Positions 22,437-33,420 of a stretch of DNA of 64,000 nt are shown piece after piece. Each line of letters starts with the position of its first letter. The first letter of the stretch is position 1. Below the pieces are notes generated by a model that was not told where the DNA came from, did not search any database, and worked only from the letters and a program-made list of their open reading frames with translations. This DNA is from Ananas comosus (lineage: Eukaryota; Streptophyta; Magnoliopsida; Poales; Bromeliaceae): the NCBI RefSeq assembly GCF_001540865.1, contig NC_033632.1:10412334-10476333 (forward strand), written 5' to 3'. The translations under genes and the position numbers were made by a program.

Positions 22437-22690
22437 TTTTTTTTTTTTTGAGAGAGAGAGATAGATAGCATGTTACCCGCTTCGTTTATTTCATTTAGAA
22501 ATAAACTACTTACGCACGCTCTTTACCTAAATTAAACTCTGTGGGTAGGAGGCTAGAAATTCAAGCTCTTTACTTTAGATTTGGTCTCAATAAAAGAGTG
22601 AAAAAAATAACAAAGTGACAAATCAAACCATTAATTTCATGGATTCGAAATCATCGAACAAAGATAAGCACTAAATCTCTCTAAATCAGT
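22437..22690 (-). repeat. tRNA-derived SINE-like repeat
   Basis: On the minus strand the 3' part reads TTTATTTCTAAATGAAATAA then ACGAAGCGGGTAACATGC and ends in a GA/poly-A run. A B-box-like TTTCGAATCC lies near 22645. The tail is shared with 34577-34720 and 40733-41060. Confidence 0.5.
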
Positions 22691-22798
22691 AAACTTTTAA
22701 CTCTACCAATAGATACCCTTGTTCTATTTTATGCTATAACTCATAATTCAAGTACAGGTCACACATGTACACCAACCTGTATGTAAAATTCTACAAGG

Positions 22799-23000
22799 GT
22801 AAATTGCATTTCTGGTCCTCAAAGTTGCTTGTGATACTTTGATTTTCAAAATTTTAGTTTACTGTAACTTAATTATGGTTCAAACTTTCTAAATTATTAT
22901 AATTAGTCTTACAATAATACATATTGGTGTAATACATATCTTAGTAATCACCACTTTATAAATTACAGCGCTGCAAAATTACTACCACTTCAGTAGCATG
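22799..23000. repeat. Partial F6-type TIR repeat
   Basis: GTAAATTGCATTTCTGGTCC and the following 100 bp match the left arm of 825-1193. No right arm found. It lies 3' of small gene 2, as 825-1193 lies 3' of gene 1. Confidence 0.5.
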
Positions 23001-23211
23001 TACATCATTACTTAACTAATTGACAACATAACATATTTGAGCCAACAAAGTGTACTGTCAGGGACTTAGCGAAATTCGAATAGAAAAATGAGCAACGTAC
23101 GGACTTTGCGAACAAAAACGCTAAGGCCATGACAGTGCTCTAGCCTCTTTTGCAACACAAAAGTCAACTCACTCAGTATACAAAACGCATCTTCTTTCAA
23201 AAACATACGTT

Positions 23212-23451
23212 CTAAGCTGCAGCACTCTGGATCTCAGATTCTGGGAGGGTCTCAGATTCCAGGAAGTGGGTTTTAGTTCGATGGATGAAGTCGGCCGCTT
23301 CATCGTCGACACGGGGATTGCAGCTGTACCAGTCCCAGTCCTCGTCGGCATGCGGCCGCACCCTTCCCGACTCGCGCCGTGACTCCTCCGCCGCTACGTC
23401 GTCGTTCTTCTTTCCGGTCGGAGGCTTCAAACAAGAGTACAGACATCCCAT
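23212..23451 (-). CDS. Small MGCLYSC protein, likely lipid-anchored (paralogue 2)
   Basis: 79 residues, one exon. It starts MGCLYSCLKPPTGKK: Gly2 and Ser6 for myristoylation, Cys3 and Cys7 for palmitoylation, as in paralogue 1. A basic/acidic middle (RRESGRVRPHADEDWDWY) is followed by VDDEAADFIHRTKTHFL, the DUF761-like tail, and an end EIQSAAA. The stop codon and the next 25 bp (TAGAACGTATGTTTTTG on the gene strand) are the same type as in paralogue 1 at 1244-1462. It has an insertion SETLPESE near the C-terminus. The start is supported by the TATA box about 80 bp upstream and the match to the paralogue. Function unknown. Family assignment to DUF761-like proteins is by resemblance only. Confidence 0.7.
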   Translation of the reverse strand: MGCLYSCLKPPTGKKNDDVAAEESRRESGRVRPHADEDWDWYSCNPRVDDEAADFIHRTKTHFLESETLPESEIQSAAA

Positions 23452-23530
23452 TTCTGCTCCCTCTTTCTCTCCAGATCTGTTTGTGAGTTGTGAACTTGCA
23501 GGACTCGGTTTTACTTCACAACAAATTTTT

Positions 23531-23540
23531 TAATTTATAG
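23531..23540 (-). promoter_or_regulatory. TATA box of small gene 2
   Basis: CTATAAATTA on the minus strand, at the same spacing as in paralogue 1. Confidence 0.6.
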
Positions 23541-23588
23541 GAGTTCCGGGGGTGGGGGACACGGTTAGGCTCCACAGTGTTCGAGACT

Positions 23589-23669
23589 GTTTGGACGGTG
23601 GAGATTCGCCGCCGTTTCATGTGTAATAAAATTATGGGGGTTTGATGGTCAAATCAAACCGTCCAAAAC
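23589..23669 (-). promoter_or_regulatory. Conserved promoter inverted repeat with W-box
   Basis: GTTTGGACGGTG and AACCGTCCAAAAC pair; GGTCAA at 23647-23652 is TTGACC on the gene strand. Same arrangement as 1609-1681. Confidence 0.55.
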
Positions 23670-23708
23670 GCTACACATCGGAATCTGCCGTCCTCTTCTT
23701 TCCGGAAG

Positions 23709-23724
23709 TTGACTACAGGTCAAA
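23709..23724. promoter_or_regulatory. Convergent W-box pair
   Basis: TTGACT on plus and, 4 bases later, GGTCAA (TTGACC on minus), matching the pair at 1738-1751. Confidence 0.5.
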
Positions 23725-23759
23725 AGGTTTGTATACACACATTCACACTCTTTTGGACA

Positions 23760-24300
23760 TAGACCGGTATATATACTGCAGGTATCACGGAGGTCTCCGT
23801 ACTATCAAGTTATTTTCAATGATGCGATTTTTAAATCAACGATCGGCTCCGTTAGATTTGATCTATACTATTGAAAATATTTGAGAACTAAATTTTATAA
23901 TTTTTTCTACATTATTTAGCTAGTGATCAAAATGTCTAAAATATGACAATTTTAATAGCCGATGTGATGCGTTTGTGAATTTAACGATATAAAATAATTT
24001 AAATCTGATGAAATTTTTATAAATTTTTTTATTATTATTTAGAGTAAGATCAGTACTTCTGATTTTAAATTCAAGTCTTTTATCATCATTTTTTATGAAA
24101 TTTTTATTTTCAAACTACTTATTTGATAGGTAAATAATGTCGAAAAATTATAAAATTTAGTTTTCAAACACTTTCAATAGCATAGATCAAGTTTAACAAA
24201 GCCAATCGTTAAATTGGAAGCTGCATCATTGAAAACAACTTAGTTTCATGAAACCTTCCGTCCTATTGATAATATACTGACCGGACTCCACTCTTTTATA
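23760..24300. repeat. Long TIR MITE, relative of 43397-43892
   Basis: Shares with 43397-43892 the text CGGCTCCGTTAGATTTGATC, then AAATTTTATAATTTTTTC on one side and its inverse on the other (AAAAATTATAAAATTTAG, then GATCAAGTTTAAC). Ends near GACCGGACTCC. Confidence 0.55.
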
Positions 24301-25294
24301 TAATAATATTTATTATGGGCTATGTACTCTTCACTAGTACAATTTAAAGTTTTTACATCCGAAATCTCATTCTAAACTCTAGGGCTAGAAAAAAAATTTG
24401 AAAATTTTTTTAAAAATCAACAAGAGTATTTTGATTCGATCGCCAAAATATATTAAAAAATTTTGTATTATCCCTAATTTTTATTCATATATGATATGAA
24501 GATAAAGCATGAGAACTAGATGAGTACTTGCACTAAAATTGTGTAGGCTCAAATGAGTGGGTTCGTACTAACTCATAAAGACGCGTTTTGATTGATGTAA
24601 TTATTGTTAGGCTGAGAGAAAGTTAGCATGCAAATCGCTTTATTTATTTTTTTATAAAAAATGAATTTAGTAAGAAATGTAAAATAATTAGGCATCAAAA
24701 TTGAAACGTCGGGTTCCAACCGTGAAGTTCTTAGCCACCGATGTTAGGGGAGATCAGCGTAATAACAGTTTGGTTGAAAATCAAGTTTGGTGAAAGTGAA
24801 AATATTGATCTTACCGTCAATTAGCATAATACTAGAGAGATTCACTATTTAGTCGTAGACTAGATTCTGAATATTTCTCTAAAAAATAACTACGGATTAA
24901 TTTTTTAAAAAAAAATATTTTCAAGAATTTAAATCCATATTTACCTAGCGAATTTTCTTTTATTGCCTTTATAATGAATCGCGAGACTAATGTTTCTATT
25001 CTTAATAAACTTAATTTACTATCGAATCTTAACTTTATCAATCCAAGTGCTTCCTAAAGTGCTTGAGAGCTTATGCTAAGTAAAAAAATATTTGTTGGAT
25101 GCATAATCTTAAAAAGAAGAAAAAAAAAAAGAAGTGGATTTGTGCTCAATCAAAAAGAGCTTGAAATATGTTTACTAAAAGAGTGCTAGACTAATACAGT
25201 GCATGACTTGAAAAGTAGAGAATTGTATATATATAATAAAAAGTTAGTTAAGTTTACACGTAAAAGAAAAAAAATAATTAAAAGCTTGCGTATA
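24301..25294. other. AT-rich intergenic DNA
   Basis: No gene or repeat structure recognised. Confidence 0.4.
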
Positions 25295-25303
25295 TAAGAA
25301 TAA

Positions 25304-25915
25304 GGCCAATTTGCATAAAAAATCAACTTATTTTGGGCTTTTGCAAAATCGGGCCACCTTTTTCATTTTTGCAGATTCGGTCCGCTTTTTCAGCAAACTG
25401 ACCAAAATACCCTTATTACTTTTTCTCTTTCCTCTTTCTCTCTCTTCTTCGTTTTTCTCGTTCTTTTTTTTTTTTTCTCGCCGGTAGAGCGGAGGCGGAG
25501 CGGAGGCAGAAACGGTCCGTCTCGCCTCTCACCCTCATGCTCTCGCCCTCGCCCTTGCCCTCGTCCATGCACCCCCACCTTCCTCGCCTCCGACNAAAAA
25601 AAAAGTCGTGGCGCGGCCTTAGCGGGGTTGGAGGCGAGGAAGGTGGGGGGTGCGTGGACGAGGGCAAGGGCGAGGGCGAGGGCGAGGGCTAGAGAATGAG
25701 GGTGAGAGGCGAGACGGACCGTTTCCGCCTCTACTCTGCCGGCGAGAAAAAAAAAGAACGAGAGAAACGAAGAGGAGAGAGAAAGAGGAAAGTGAAAAAG
25801 CAAAAAGGGTATTTTGGTCAGTTTGCTGAAAAAGTGGACCGAATCTGCAAAAACGAAAAAGGTGGCCCGGTTTTGTAAAAGCCCAAAATAAATGGATTTT
25901 TTATGCAAATTGGCC
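25304..25915. mobile_element. MULE-like foldback (family F1), copy 1
   Basis: Ends GGCCAATTTGCATAAAAA and TTTTTTATGCAAATTGGCC, flanked by exact 9-bp TAAGAATAA (25295-25303 and 25916-25924). Nine-base duplications plus long TIRs mark Mutator-like elements. The two halves are inverted along their whole length; the pivot is at the N (25595). The GC-rich inner arms (TCGCCCTCGCCCTTGCCC and its inverse) produce long but meaningless open frames. Confidence 0.9.
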
Positions 25916-26071
25916 TAAGAATAATTCTGTATATAATAATAACTAAAAGAATAATGAACTGATATATACTACTCGGCTCAAATTTACATGCTCAAGCTAA
26001 TGGACAAGAACCTCACGTGGACTTGAATAGAATGAAAACTCCTTGACATTTAGTACATAACATTCTTTGTA

Positions 26072-26597
26072 GAGAAAACTTTAACTACCCTCTCTGTGGT
26101 TTCACTTTTTCTCACTTTAGTACCCTGTGATTTAAAGTGTATCAAATTAGTACCCTATGGTTTTGCACTTTTTCACTTTAGTATACTGTGGTTTAAAGTG
26201 TATCAAGCTAGTTTCTTGTGGTTTCACACTTTCTCACTTTAGTACCTTATGGTTTTGCACTTTTTCACTTTAGTATCCTGTGGTTTAAAGTGTATCAAGT
26301 TAGTATCGTGTGGTTTCACACTTTCTCACTTTAGTACCTTGTAGTTTTGCACTTTCTCCCTTTAATACCCTGTAGTTTAAAAACCACAGGGTACTAACTT
26401 GATACAAAAATAAAACCACAGGGTACTAATTTGATACAAAAATAAAACCACAGAATACTAACTTAATACACTTTAAACCACAGGGTACTAAAGTGAGAAA
26501 GTGCGAAACCACAGGATACTAACTTGATACACTTTAAACCACAAGATACTAAAATGAAAATGTACGAAACCACAGGGGTTTTTTTGAAGTTTTTCCC
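26072..26597. mobile_element. MULE-like foldback (family F3), copy 1
   Basis: Ends GAGAAAACTTTAACTACC and TTTTGAAGTTTTTCCC; flanks TTCTTTGTA and TTCTTTATA (8 of 9). The interior repeats a module around TAGTACCCTGTGGTTTAAAG about four times, then the same module inverted. Confidence 0.75.
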
Positions 26598-26833
26598 TTC
26601 TTTATATATATTAATTTAGTAGAATTAATAATTTAAAGTTTAATCTCTAGAATTAAATATTACTAATATAGAGACCCGTGAGATGCAGCGGGTAGATAAT
26701 AGAAGTAAAATTTAAAATTTTTAATAAAATTTATATTTACAGCTTATTGATATATAGGAAGGTATAATATGTTAAGCACAACCAATTTGCATAACTAAAT
26801 TTAACTGTTAAAAAAAATAAAATTATAGGTAGA

Positions 26834-27255
26834 ACTCACTCATTGATAGAATATTAATATGGTATATATAATTAAATATTGCACCTTGCATGTAATTAGA
26901 GGAGTTGGGAGGTGAAGAGTTAGGCGTTAAGAAGAGGAGAAGATTGTTTAATTTAATATTGGGCCATGAGAATTAAGGGTAACATGTCACGTATGTGGCA
27001 AAAAAAAAGTTTATTGTGCATGCAAAAAAGTTACAAAAGAGAGCGGGTAGGAGATTAATGGAGAAGGGGAGTGGATTAAAATTATAAAGCCCACTCATTG
27101 ATATAATATTAATATAGTGCATATAATTAAATATTGCACCTTTCATATAATTAGAGGAGTCGGGAGGTGAAGGGTTGAGCGTTGAAAAGAGGAGAAAATA
27201 GTTTGATTTAAAGTTAGGTTATGAAAATGAAAGTTAACATGCCACGTGGCAACAA
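26834..27255. repeat. Tandem duplication, period about 256 bp
   Basis: ACTCATTGATAGAATATTAA, then ATTGCACCTTGCATGTAATT recurs from about 27090 with ACTCATTGATATAATATTAA. Both end near a CACGT(A/G)TGGCA-like word. Confidence 0.75.
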
Positions 27256-27261
27256 GTATTG

Positions 27262-27313
27262 TGGCTTCATATAGATTTATAGATTTATAGATTATAGATT
27301 TATAGATTTATAG
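27262..27313. repeat. Short tandem repeat TTTATAGA
   Basis: About five imperfect units of ATAGATTT. Confidence 0.85.
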
Positions 27314-27363
27314 ATATATAATATAAATAAATAACTATATCAATTAAAATAGTGTAGAGCTAC

Positions 27364-28003
27364 TAGGGATGCAAACGTATCCGGATTGGTGGAGCTCCCG
27401 CCACGATCCGCCCGACGGGGCGGTAAATAGGAGAAAATAAACGGATTCGGGGTGGGAAACGGAATAAATTTTACGATCCAAGACGGATTCGGGGCAGGAA
27501 ACGGGAGAAATTTTGACCCGCCCCGAATCCGCCCCGAATCCGCTCTGCCATGATCCGCCCCGAGCCGCGAAAATCATTTATACTTTAAAAAAATATTTCT
27601 AGAAAATAATGTATTTACAAAAAAAGTTTAAATACAAATAAGTTAGTACTCTTATTTCTACTGTATTTGAAACTTTTAAATTTTGTTTTGAATTGTGATT
27701 GATATTTTTGATTTTTATAATTAATATTGTTAAATTATATATATAATATCATTAAAAATTATTATTTTATATTTTACAAAATATTAATAATATTATAATT
27801 TTATAAAAAATATTAGTTGGCCGGGCGGATTAGGGGCGCCGGCAGGAGGCAGGTTACAAGGCGGGGCGGATTATGGGATGTATTTTTTAACCCGTCACGG
27901 ATTCGGAGCGGGAGGCAGGGCAGGAGGCGGGGCGGGATTTTGCTAGTCGGGGCGGGAGGCGGGGCGTGGCTCCCGCCCCAGATCCGCCCCGTTTGCATCC
28001 CTA
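27364..28003. mobile_element. hAT-like element inside MITE C4
   Basis: Ends TAGGGATGCAAAC and GTTTGCATCCCTA; exact 8-bp duplication AGAGCTAC (27356-27363 and 28004-28011). Subterminal GC-rich CGGGGCGG words on both sides, AT-rich middle. A relative lies at 46091-46637. Confidence 0.9.
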
Positions 28004-28250
28004 AGAGCTACCATGCTATCGAAAGCATAAAATAATTGGTGCTTCCGATTTTTTAGTTCTCAGATTAAAAATTATACGGTTGGGATGACAGCGGTCCCCT
28101 TAGGATTGAGTGGTCTCCCTAGAGTTGAGTGGTCCCCATTGGTTAATAATATTAATCCAATGGTTAAAATGATCAATGGGGTTGATCTAAGGGCTAAAAA
28201 ATCGGAAGCATCAACCACTTTATGCTTCTGATAGCATAGTAGCTCTACTC
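28004..28250. repeat. MITE family C, copy 4, split by hAT
   Basis: AGAGCTACCATGCTATCGAA begins the element; its first bases are doubled by the hAT insertion and also stand at 27356-27363. Right end CTGATAGCATAGTAGCTC. Confidence 0.65.
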
Positions 28251-29310
28251 ATTAAAATATTATAATAAATAAATAGATCAATTCTTACATTATGCTTTTA
28301 TACAGGTGCCAACTCACATCATGTGGGATGGATTATTAGTTCTCACATAAAAATGGAAAATGAGTACAAAGGTCATTAATGATTCAATTTTTAAATTGAC
28401 GTCTTATACTGTTAAATATAATTTAGACTATTTAAAATATTTGAGAATTAATTTTATAATTTTTTTAAAAAAAATTATCAACTCTATTAAGCGACTCTAA
28501 AATGATCGATCAAAATCGAACGATCTACTAGAATATAATTTTGTTTTATTGAAGATCAATTTATTGATACTAAAGCTAGTGAATAGAGTTTCTGATTAAA
28601 TGGATTACGATTGGTCCATACTATTAAATAAGAAAACATCTAATATCACTCATTAGTTTTGTCAATGTTGAGGCTTTTTAGTTGCGAAGTTGATGATGTC
28701 AAAAACTTATAAATTCAAAGCACGATTGGTGTAACATAAAAATCGAAATCAGAATAGAAATGAAAATGTACCGGAATTGAAAATGAAGTGACGAAAATTC
28801 CTAATTTGTTTGATTCATAAGAGGAGTCAAAGATGGAATTTTGTTCAAATAAAAATTTAACTAAAATTTAGATTTACTATTCAAATCCCTAATCAAAATT
28901 TGCATCCAAATTTGAACTTACAATTTGAACTTAAAATTAAAATTTATAATTTAAATTCAAGTTCAAATTCAATATTTAAACTTAGAACTAAATTCAAATA
29001 TCAAACTTTATTAGATTTTTAATTTAAACTTACAAATTTAAAAACTAAAAGTTGAATCTATAATTTATTCAAAATTTTAAATTATAATTATTCTAAAAAT
29101 TAAATAAATATCAAAATTAGGTATTATATAATTGTTAGTGGAAAATAAGGTTTTTTTTTTCGCAACTTTTCCTAAATCAAAGTTGATTTTCACCTTGATG
29201 GTGGGGAATCATTTTGGGGAATCCGATTCAGCCCGAATAGAAACATATGCTAATCTTTTAAATCAACCACCAGGTCGAGCCAGCACGGCCGACATTATCC
29301 GAGCCGAAAA
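28251..29310. other. AT-rich intergenic DNA
   Basis: 28850-29110 is built of AAATTTAAA-type words. No gene. Confidence 0.4.
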
Positions 29311-29316
29311 TAGGCC

Positions 29317-29573
29317 AAATAGAGGTGGGCCCGGCTCGGGCCGGATGTGAGGCTGGTATGATGCTGTCAGCCCTCCAGCCCAGTACGGCCCCAAGGCCAG
29401 AAGGTTCGAGCCGTGCCGGGCATCGGGTCAGCCTCTTAAAATTTTTATTTTTTAATTTTTTAAAAAAAATATAAAATTTGAAACTATAATCAATAAAGTA
29501 TTTCTATTTAAATCTATATTTTTTTAATAATTTTCAAATTTATAGGTATTTTAAAATTTTTAAAAAATTATAA

Positions 29574-29605
<32 letters not shown>

Positions 29606-29937
29606 AAGGTCAATTAAGAGGGCTTTTCGTCCAAAACACCTCTCCTCGGGAGCTCAGACCCCAAGCCCCAGGTAAGTTGCCTTGGGCTTAGAGCCTGGGC
29701 TGTGCGGGCCCCGTTGGCACGGCCCAAGCGCAGCATGCCGTGGCAAGGCCCGTTACGGGTCGGGCCGTCGGGCCGAAAAGGAGAGGTCCCTAAGGCCCAG
29801 CACAACCCACATCATCGGGACAGGCGGCCGGCATAGATGCTATAGTACTCGTGCCATGCTGCAGCCCGGCCCGAGTCGTGTCAGGCAGGGCGGCCCACGC
29901 GCTGTCTGACTTGTTTTATATCCCTAGGTGCTCGGTT
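29317..29937. repeat. Possible hAT-like element, GC-rich ends
   Basis: TAGAGGTGGGCCCGGCTCGG at the left and TATATCCCTA at the right resemble other hAT termini, and GCCCGGC words lie on both sides of an AT-rich core with an (ATT)n tract (29575-29604). Flanks do not give a matching 8 bp, so this is uncertain. Confidence 0.4.
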
Positions 29938-30535
29938 TAACTTTTGAAGAATGATTTTGGATCCACAAGTGATTTTTTGCTGAATTGAGTGTTTGGCAAA
30001 TTGGTTTTCAAAATCTAATTCTGATTTTTTGAATCAGTTTTTTTTTTTTTAATTTTCGAGGCCTAAAATCAGAAGTTGCTAAAACCTGCTTTTTGAAATT
30101 TGATTCTAGATTGACTTTGGACTCAAATTTAAAATTTTTATTTTGATTTTAGATTCAGCTTTTAAAATTAAATTCAAATTTTAATTTTTAATTGTAAATT
30201 TTATATTTGAATTTTTAAATTCTAAATTTTAAATCTAAAATTTTAAATTTTCAAATTTAATATAAATTTTAATTTTGAAAAAATTAATCCAGCCAAACCA
30301 TCTTCCTTTCACTTGATTTCTTATAATTTTATTATTTTGAGGGAAAAATTAACTACGGCACTTAAATAAAACTTATTTGAATCAGAGTGGAACGATAAAG
30401 TACAACTAACAAAATATTTTGAGGACAAATAATACAATTTATTCAACAAATTATCAATACGAAAGTGCTCGAAAACATGAACTAGAAAGGACTTTCGAAT
30501 GCTTGTCGACAATGATCAAATTTAAAGAATTTATA
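29938..30535. other. AT-rich intergenic DNA
   Basis: 30130-30270 is AAATTT-rich. No gene. Confidence 0.4.
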
Positions 30536-30539
30536 GACC

Positions 30540-30830
30540 TTAGGGAATATTTAGCTTATTTAGATATTCTACAGAATTATTATTTGAGTAAAAATTATTT
30601 GGAAAAGTAGTACAAGTTGTTGTATTAAAATTATTGTAAAAAGCGCATTTTAGATCTCTGTACTGTGCAGATCCAATGCCATTCTTGGCAGAATCCGAGA
30701 TCGCAAAAACTAACCCAAGTGTGGTGAGCCAGAACCTCATTGGTTCTGCCATCTCTTAAAATTACGACCATCAAAAGTAAAAGGCTTCATCGAATCCTCC
30801 ATAATAAAAAAAAATTTGTTCACAAATAAT
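30540..30830 (-). pseudogene. Copia-type gag fragment
   Basis: The minus strand gives FDGRNFKRWQNQ followed by FWLTTLGLVFAISDSA and AQYRDLKCAF, which matches the N-terminal gag pattern of one copia group (FxGxNFKxWxQRxxFxLTT). It is short, with a stop near its start, and no polymerase follows. Confidence 0.6.
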
Positions 30831-31079
30831 CTTACTGTTATGTCATAAAATAGTTTTCAATTTTAAAAAAATAACAGTAAGATATTCTGCATTTTATTCA
30901 GAGGTATTACGAAATATATATATTGATTTGTAGAAAAAAAAAATATTTTAATTACTATAATAAAAGAAACAGAAAGATTATAATAAAAAATATTTTAATT
31001 ACTATAATAAATTCATCCTACACTAATCTGAATATCCACCGCATACAAATTACGGTGATATAAATAAACTACAGCTCCT

Positions 31080-31970
31080 AAAACTAAATCTGGTAGTTTT
31101 CAGAAAGTGACAATGTAGAATCTGATAGTTTTCTCCTAAGTCAATTCCAAATCCAACATATAAAATGATACAACTAGCTTAACTCCAAATTCAGATTTAA
31201 TCATTAATCCCTGAATTCGAGTACTAGCAAGAAACTACTTAATTAATACATGTCGACGAAACTAAAACTTAGAAGATATTCCGACGATTTCAGTAAACTT
31301 CAACCCACCTCGAAATGCTCGTCCAACAATGGCGAGAAGTCGACAGGAGAGGAACCACACGCTCGCCCGGCCTCCCAACAATGCAACTATGACGCCCGCG
31401 CGCTCAAACGACTCTCCGGCGCATTGTCGACGTCGATCTAAGCTCAAGCCGTAGCCTCTACCAAACACACGACTCCAACCTAGAGAGAGAGAGGAAGTAG
31501 CAACCAGAGGTTCACTCCCTGTCTCTCTACACGTATATAAAGGGGTGAGGAAAGATAGAAGTTAACGTCAATTCAAATGACCAAAAAGCCCCTCACCAAC
31601 TCCAAATCCCAGCTGGAGTACCGGTACCAGATTTGGTTACCGGTACTCGGCCTCTCAGCCCGCAGCCTCGCACACCGGTTACCCGGCCCGATGCTGTACC
31701 TGTACTCAGCACCAAATTGGCAAACCCGAGAGGAGTCTATTCAGGAAATACACTTGGGTACCGGTATACCCCTGCGTGGTACCAGTACTCAGCACTAAAA
31801 TCTGCACTTTGTAGATTTCAATGTCAAAACTCTGCTCTCGCATAACGCTGAGCCCATTTTATGTCCATTTCGCGTAGAAACGATTCGGACTTGTCCCGAC
31901 ACTCTCCAGATGTGTCGACAAGCCTCAGATGCTGAAATCACACAGGCTGAGGAACACTAGGGATACTACA
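31080..31970 (-). repeat. Probable gypsy-type LTR fragment
   Basis: The minus strand starts TGTAGTATCCCTAGTGTTCC at 31970. It has repeated GTACCGGTA words (31618-31760), then GGGGCTTTTTGGTCATTT and a TATA-like CCCCTTTATATACG near 31540, then a GC-rich stretch (31260-31440). The order fits a U3-R-U5 layout. The far end is not defined. Short frames here are not gene-like. Confidence 0.45.
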
Positions 31971-32309
31971 AATTAAAATTAGAATAAAGATAAAATCGAA
32001 AAAATAAAAATAAAATAAAATAAACCGGGTGTATGGATCGCACGCGCTGCCGCCCGCCCAGCCCAGCGCGGCTCGTGCTTGTGCTCATGCCGTGCGTGTG
32101 TTTAAACGAGAGTATAACTCTCATTTTCTTCCAAATAATTAGCTTGAGAATAAAAAAATATATAAATACCAACAACACCCTTTTAATTTCTAATGTGGAC
32201 CTAAACCTTATATATGAAAACTTTAGTTGGGTTCCCAAGCAAGGCCCATTAAGTATTGGGCTGCCCAAGAGGCCTAACAAGTTTTAAATCACAAAAATCC
32301 TATAAAATC
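31971..32309. other. Intergenic DNA
   Basis: Nothing recognised. Confidence 0.35.
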
Positions 32310-32440
32310 CAACATTGGCTCCGTCACACATGCCCTCATCGGCGCCCACACACCCCTGACCCTCCTAGCCTTCGATCCTGCCGAGGCCGTGCTCGCCTCC
32401 GACCCCTCCGATTGGCATGTTTTCAGAAGTGGGTTTGGTG
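32310..32440 (+). pseudogene. Coding-like fragment, possibly acquired
   Basis: The plus frame reads GSVTHALIGAHTPLTLLAFD and DPSDWHVFRSGFGE before a stop. GC-rich and unlike its surroundings. It lies left of a decayed MULE-F1 end and could be passenger sequence. Family not recognised. Confidence 0.3.
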
Positions 32441-32639
32441 AGTAGCGGATTTGCTGTGGTGGAGATGGACGGCAAAGGAAAGATGGGTGAAGAATAAGTA
32501 CAAAAAAGCAGAGAGGAAAGGGGATGAGGAGAAATAGTATAACTTTCGTGCAAAGAGTGCATCATTCGCCCAAAAACTACAACTTTCGTCTCAGAAGAAG
32601 TAATTTTTGTTTCAATGATTTTAACTTTTGTCTATAACT

Positions 32640-33175
32640 ATGCAATGTTTCTGAAATAATGCAACTTTATTTTCTTCTTCTTTTTTCTCTGGTCCTTAAC
32701 CTTTTTTGTAGAGAAAATTATATTTTTTTATTTATTATTCTTTATTCCTTTTTACTTTTTTTTCGGCCCTATGTATTTTTTTTCGCTATCACCATCTCTC
32801 CCTCTCCCTCTAACGCAACCTCCGTCCTCATCCTCTGTTGCAGGTGCGTCTTCGTTCCCACCCTCACGGGCGATAGCAAGCACTGCTCTTAGTCCTCCTC
32901 CTCCATTGCCGGCATTAGTGCCTGCTTAGGTAAAGGTAGAGAAAGAGAACGCGGTGCCGCCCTCAGTACCATCAGGGAGAGCTGCGAAAGCGGTGGAGGG
33001 TCGGAGAGAGAAAAAAAAAAAAAAAAAAAACGAGAGGAAAAAAAAGGTGGGAGAAAGATGAATAAAGATATTTTGATCATTTTTTAAAAAATTCAGACTG
33101 AATTTGTAAAATTCAAAATATTGGCGTAATTTTGCAAAATTTCAAAATCGATGAATTTTTAATCCAAATTAGCCA
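32640..33175. repeat. Decayed right half of a MULE-F1 foldback
   Basis: Ends GATGAATTTTTAATCCAAAT after TTTTGCAAAATTTCAAAAT and ATATTTTGATCATTTTTT, a mutated version of the F1 right TIR. No matching left end or target duplication seen. Confidence 0.45.
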
Positions 33176-33420
33176 AAAAATTTTGAAGACTAGTATCCCA
33201 AAAGTTAAAAATAAGTTAATTATTGGGGTGCCATGTCCTTTCTAAGTGGGCGCAATCTCTAACAACAGCATCCTTTTCAGCCCCACAGTCTCTACCTATA
33301 CCCATGATGTGCACACAGGACTGGTAAAGGAAATTAAGCAAAAGCATAACAACTACCTGCAACAAAAATCAGAGGTTCATCATAACAACTACCAGCAACC
33401 CAAAAAATAAAAATAAAAAA

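Noticed and set aside
25390..25908. 172-codon frame on minus
   Set aside because: It spans an N and the whole palindrome of an F1 element; no protein character.
29614..29909. GC-rich frames as a gene
   Set aside because: They consist of GGCCCGGC-type subterminal repeats on both sides of an AT core, fitting a hAT-like element.
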